Origin: an uncultured Prevotellaceae bacterium
GTDB taxonomy: Bacteria; Bacteroidota; Bacteroidia; Bacteroidales; Bacteroidaceae
Direction: 5' to 3'
Assembly (NCBI GenBank): GCA_900557555.1
Contig: USTH01000028.1
Location: forward strand, 1 to 18,625
Length of the DNA stretch: 18,625 bases
A program made the translations under genes and the position numbers. Below the pieces are notes generated by a model. That model did not search any database. It was not told where the DNA came from and was given only the letters and a program-made list of their open reading frames with translations. Below, piece after piece: positions 15,859-18,625 of the stretch. Numbering within the stretch: the stretch's first letter is position 1; each line of letters begins with the position of its first letter.

Positions 15859-16443
15859 TCAGTTTGCCTTGTATCTCTTGTTGAGCCCTGCTATCACGTC
15901 CTTCGTAATATCACACTTAGGATCTGCCAAGAGAATGTTGTCGTTTGAGCGGGCAAGGATAAAGGTATAGCCGGCAGTCTTGTTATATGATTTAAGGAAG
16001 TTGTCTACAGAATCATGCAGAGCTTCATTGTATTTAGCCTGTTCTTTCTGGAACTCTTCCGTAAGGTTTTGCTGCAAGGTCTGAATCTGAGCCTGCTTGT
16101 TCTGCAGTGAAGTCTGGATTTTCACAGCCTGTTCTTCAGTAATGCTTTTTTTCTGGATTTTATCCTGAAATTCGGCCATCTCCTTCTGTAGGGCTATACC
16201 ATTATTATTCAATGTGGCATTGATGCTGGCACTTTTCTTCTCAAGCAACTGGCTGCAGTCAAGGTAATACTGGTAATGAGCCATCAGCGAGTCAAGGTCT
16301 ACAAATGCTATAGTCACTCCTTTTGCAGTCTGAGCCCCAGTCGCAGATTCTGCAGCCTTTTTGTCGTTTGAGCTGCCATTACATGATGTGGCAACAATAG
16401 AGAGAGCCACTAAAATGGCCACAAGAAAATCAATCTTCTTCAT
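15859..16443 (-). CDS. OmpH/Skp-family chaperone-like lipoprotein
   Basis: A 194-residue protein of the OmpH/Skp type. Skp is a periplasmic chaperone with two long helices that holds unfolded outer-membrane proteins. Here the signal sequence ends in a lipobox (IVATSC, Cys21), so the mature protein should be lipid-anchored. After a low-complexity linker (about 22-42) comes the Skp-like start GVTIAFVDLDSLMAHYQYY, then a heptad-like Gln/Glu/Lys-rich coiled coil (about 70-145), and a C-terminal beta portion TAGYTFILARSNDNILLADP, as in the family. The last residues (ITKDVIAGLNKRYKAN) are also typical. It follows the 73-residue membrane protein gene by 32 nt and precedes the nucleoside kinase by 112 nt. 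Confidence 0.87.
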   Translation of the reverse strand: MKKIDFLVAILVALSIVATSCNGSSNDKKAAESATGAQTAKGVTIAFVDLDSLMAHYQYYLDCSQLLEKKSASINATLNNNGIALQKEMAEFQDKIQKKSITEEQAVKIQTSLQNKQAQIQTLQQNLTEEFQKEQAKYNEALHDSVDNFLKSYNKTAGYTFILARSNDNILLADPKCDITKDVIAGLNKRYKAN

Positions 16444-16475
16444 TATTACACATTAATATTGTTTGTTATCATAGT

Positions 16476-16697
16476 TTATTTGTTCCGCACGTCTGAGTGT
16501 TCCTTTATCTTCAGACCGCCATTGATGCGTGCCTGACGATCCTGACTCTTCACACAGCCAATGCCACGCCGCTCCATTTCAGGATTGCCCTCCACATGGG
16601 TGTGAACAAAACCCTTGCCTGCCAAGAGAAGCCTTATGCCAAGCAGCAAAACGGCAATAGCAATAATTAACAGTACGAAAACAATTTCTTTTAGCAT
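16476..16697 (-). CDS. Small single-pass membrane protein, conserved type in Bacteroidota
   Basis: A 73-residue protein with one strong N-terminal membrane helix (about 4-27, VFVLLIIAIAVLLLGIRLLLA), followed by a soluble tail containing HVEGNPEMERRGIGCVKSQ and DRQAR. The tail pattern (a glycine, a short charged run, GIxC, then QDRxA) is one I associate with small uncharacterised Bacteroidota membrane proteins, so I consider the gene real despite its size. The single Cys is a candidate functional residue. Function unknown. It lies directly upstream of the OmpH-like lipoprotein gene, so a role in the envelope is plausible but inferred only from position. Confidence 0.75.
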   Translation of the reverse strand: MLKEIVFVLLIIAIAVLLLGIRLLLAGKGFVHTHVEGNPEMERRGIGCVKSQDRQARINGGLKIKEHSDVRNK

Positions 16698-16755
16698 TTC
16701 TTTGTAAATTTGCCTTTGGTTGTGTTTTCAAAAATTTCTCTGCTCATTAATACTG

Positions 16756-16763
16756 CAAAGATA
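16756..16763 (-). promoter_or_regulatory. Candidate -7 box for the small membrane protein/OmpH-like operon
   Basis: On the minus strand this reads TATCTTTG, matching TAnnTTTG, 59 nt upstream of the ATG at 16697. A TTG-containing -33 candidate lies slightly closer than the ideal spacing (about 16 nt away), so support is partial. No equally clear promoter was found for the divergent pepD; TAAATTTG at 16705-16712 on the plus strand is the best -7 match but lacks a good -33 box. Confidence 0.4.
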
Positions 16764-16883
16764 ACTTTTTATTGATTTGCAACCTCAGGTTTCTTGTGTT
16801 ATTTAATCTTAAAATAATGATTTAAATCCACCTCCAATACAAACTGCTTCACAAAGAGCAACATATCTAACACATTTATAACT

Positions 16884-18335
16884 ATGTCAGAACTCAAATT
16901 ACAACCCAAAGCAGTGTTTGACTGCTTCGCTGAAATCAACAAAATCCCACGCCCCTCACACAAAGAACAGAAAATGGGAGCGTTTCTCGTAGACTTCGGC
17001 AAAAAACATGGACTTGAAACTCTCCAAGACTCCACAGGCAACGTACTGATACGCAAACCCGCCACCAAAGGTATGGAAAACCTCAAGACGACTGTGCTGC
17101 AAAGTCACATGGACATGGTATGTGAAAAAGAAGCAGGTCTCAACTTTGACTTTGAAAAAGATGCCATACAGACATATATTGACGGCGACTGGCTCAAAGC
17201 CAAAGGCACAACACTTGGCGCCGACGACGGAATAGGTGTAGCCATGCAATTGGCGATATTGGCAGACGACACCATACAACACGGCCCATTGGAATGCCTG
17301 TTCACCGTATGTGAAGAAGAAGGACTCAACGGAGCCATGGGCCTTGAAGCTGGTTTTATGAAAGCCGACTACCTCATCAATCTCGACTCTGAGGACGAGG
17401 GCCTGATTTTTGTCAGTTGCGCAGGCGGAGCAAACACAAAGGCTACATTCAATGTTGACCTCGAAGACACACCTGCCAACCAATTCTTTTTTAAGATACA
17501 GATAAGCGGACTCACCGGTGGGCATTCTGGCGACGATATCGAAAAGAAGAGGGCCAACGCCAACAAACTGCTTGCCAGACTGTTAGAAGCATTCAAAAAA
17601 TACGACATACGCATAGCAGACATTCAGTCAGGCGGACTTCATAACGCCATACCACGCGATGGCTATGCCGTAGCATGTGTTCCGACACAGTTTAAAGAAA
17701 ACCTCAGGGTTGACTTCAATGTAATGACCGCAGAGTTTGAGGAGGAGTTCTCCGCCACAGAACAAAACATGAGGTTCAAACTCGAAAGCACACAACCCAC
17801 AGCCAAGGTTATTGACAAGACATCTGGCAACAACCTTATCACGGCTCTTGTCAGTGTTCCCAACGGCGTACTTGCCATGGACCAGAACATACCTGACTTC
17901 GTAGAAACATCATCAAACCTTGCAAGCATTCATCTCAACAAAGACAAAGTTAACATCGTAACCAGTCAACGCTCCAACATCATGAGCGCACGCAAAAACG
18001 CATCTGCAATGGTGCGGGGCGTATTTTCACTTGCAGGAGCTGACGCCGAAACAGGTGAAGGCTACCCTGGATGGAAACTTGACCCAAACAGCCCGCTCCT
18101 CAGCATCACCGTAGAAGCCTACAAGCGACTCTTTGCCAAAGACCCTGAAATCAGAGCTATCCACGCTGGACTGGAATGTGGTCTGTTCAGCCTCAAATAT
18201 CCACATGTAGACATGGTGTCGTTCGGACCTACTCTCCGAGGGGTACACTCACCAGAAGAACGACTTCTCATTCCAACAGTACAAAAAGTATGGGAACATC
18301 TCCTTGAAACTCTTAAAAACATTCCGGCAAAATAA
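16884..18335 (+). CDS. pepD: Aminoacyl-histidine dipeptidase (M20 family, Xaa-His dipeptidase)
   Basis: A 483-residue cytoplasmic zinc peptidase (peptidase D/carnosinase-like) that cleaves dipeptides, classically those with C-terminal His. M20 motifs: QSHMDMVCE (His75, Asp77), GADDGIGVA (Asp114 or Asp115 bridging the metals), CEEEGLNG (catalytic and metal-binding Glu at 144-146), NLDSEDEG (Asp168), and near the C-terminus HAGLECG and GVHSPEE (His455). GGHSGDDI marks the inserted lid/dimerisation domain typical of PepD. Length agrees with E. coli PepD. Start: ATG 16884, with the usual N-terminus MSELKLQPKAVFDCFAEINKIPRPS. It is monocistronic and divergent from the small membrane protein gene; a repeat cluster follows its stop. 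Confidence 0.95.
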   Translation: MSELKLQPKAVFDCFAEINKIPRPSHKEQKMGAFLVDFGKKHGLETLQDSTGNVLIRKPATKGMENLKTTVLQSHMDMVCEKEAGLNFDFEKDAIQTYIDGDWLKAKGTTLGADDGIGVAMQLAILADDTIQHGPLECLFTVCEEEGLNGAMGLEAGFMKADYLINLDSEDEGLIFVSCAGGANTKATFNVDLEDTPANQFFFKIQISGLTGGHSGDDIEKKRANANKLLARLLEAFKKYDIRIADIQSGGLHNAIPRDGYAVACVPTQFKENLRVDFNVMTAEFEEEFSATEQNMRFKLESTQPTAKVIDKTSGNNLITALVSVPNGVLAMDQNIPDFVETSSNLASIHLNKDKVNIVTSQRSNIMSARKNASAMVRGVFSLAGADAETGEGYPGWKLDPNSPLLSITVEAYKRLFAKDPEIRAIHAGLECGLFSLKYPHVDMVSFGPTLRGVHSPEERLLIPTVQKVWEHLLETLKNIPAK

Positions 18336-18392
18336 AGCCCTCTTAGCTTCATACATTCTTGGCCGTTAGTGCCATAGTCTGACCAATAATAC

Positions 18393-18463
18393 CAAATCGG
18401 TCGTTAGGATTCAACTCGTATCATTATGCCATGGTACCTGTCTCCAGCCTAACGACCGGTTTG
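18393..18463. repeat. Inverted pair of the dispersed repeat
   Basis: A direct copy (core AATCGGTCGTTAGG at 18395-18408) faces an inverted copy (CCTAACGACCGGTT at 18448-18461). The 16-nt arms 18393-18408 and 18448-18463 pair except for one wobble, with a 39-nt loop. It lies 57 nt after the pepD stop. The paired arrangement resembles that at 878-917 but with a longer loop. Confidence 0.75.
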
Positions 18464-18474
18464 AGTTTTCCCCA

Positions 18475-18496
18475 ATTCGGTCGTTAGGGCTTATTG
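18475..18496 (+). repeat. Third copy of the dispersed repeat after pepD
   Basis: The core ATTCGGTCGTTAGG occupies 18475-18488 and is followed by GCTTATTG, so the block matches 7599-7620 at all but two positions. It follows the inverted copy at 18448-18461 by 13 nt, so that arm could pair with either direct copy, giving alternative hairpins. Confidence 0.7.
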
Positions 18497-18625
18497 GGAT
18501 TAATTGCAACATGCAACTCACAATATCGACCTCCTCGACAGCTGTCAACTTAGCTTAGCCACAAATTTATTATCAAGGCAATGTATTTTTCTCTTGTTAT
18601 TTCTGGGGGAGGCTGTCCGAAAACC

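Larger units (their letters stand above)
18336..18625. other. Repeat-bearing intergenic region at the right edge
   Basis: No gene is visible. Besides the repeats at 18393-18496 there is a tiny hairpin TTGCA/TGCAA near 18503-18516 and a palindrome GACAGCTGTC near 18538-18547. The last bases (GAGGCTGTCCGAAAACC, 18609-18625) resemble the outer end of some insertion sequences, but the window ends before this can be judged. Confidence 0.45.

Noticed and set aside
18336..18392. Classic terminator right after pepD
   Set aside because: No stable stem followed by a T-run is visible in the first 57 nt after the stop; the repeat hairpin further on is the better candidate.
18393..18496. CRISPR-like array
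   Set aside because: The copies differ in orientation and spacing (39 and 13 nt between units), are too short and too few, and no cas genes are present.

Overview
The window looks like chromosomal DNA from the phylum Bacteroidota, order Bacteroidales, probably a Prevotella-like genus. Four things point there: a three-gene fumarate reductase/succinate dehydrogenase cluster in the order cytochrome b, flavoprotein, iron-sulfur subunit; a long nucleoside kinase with an N-terminal threonyl-tRNA-synthetase-like extension; lipoprotein signals ending in a lipobox Cys; and promoter candidates of the Bacteroidota type (TTTG, about 19-20 nt, TAnnTTTG) instead of E. coli -35/-10 boxes. The genus is inferred from general gene character, since no search was possible.

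Layout. (1) 1-827: the 3' part of a tyrosine recombinase running off the left edge, probably the end of an integrated element. (2) 966-6162, minus strand: a tightly packed run transcribed as CPA2-type antiporter, LolD-like ABC ATPase, CvfB-like S1 protein, metallophosphoesterase lipoprotein and exported barrel-like protein. (3) 6498-7511, plus strand: asd, divergent from region 2. (4) 7868-11344, minus strand: the fumarate reductase operon frdC-frdA-frdB, preceded by a good Bacteroidota promoter. (5) 11523-15746, minus strand: nucleoside kinase, glutamine-dependent NAD synthetase and a short exported BatD-like protein. (6) 15859-16697, minus strand: a 73-residue membrane protein and an OmpH/Skp-like lipoprotein. 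(7) 16884-18335, plus strand: the M20 dipeptidase pepD, divergent from region 6. (8) 18336-18625: no gene, but a cluster of short repeats.

Most genes are conserved metabolic or envelope functions: anaerobic fumarate respiration, NAD synthesis, the aspartate-family amino acid pathway, nucleoside salvage, peptide breakdown, lipoprotein trafficking and outer-membrane protein biogenesis. I found no rRNA, tRNA, CRISPR array or complete insertion sequence, and no convincing multi-gene defence system.

The most unusual signals are: (a) a short repeat with the core A[AT]TCGGTC[AG]T[TC]AGG, found only downstream of plus-strand genes and often as inverted pairs able to form hairpins; (b) an antiporter-like protein that appears to lack the conserved membrane aspartate expected for ion exchange; (c) a metallophosphoesterase whose first motif reads DTQ where DxH is expected; (d) a stand-alone BatD-like fragment coupled to NAD synthetase; and (e) a very strong purine-rich ribosome-binding-like sequence that does not sit at the likely asd start.
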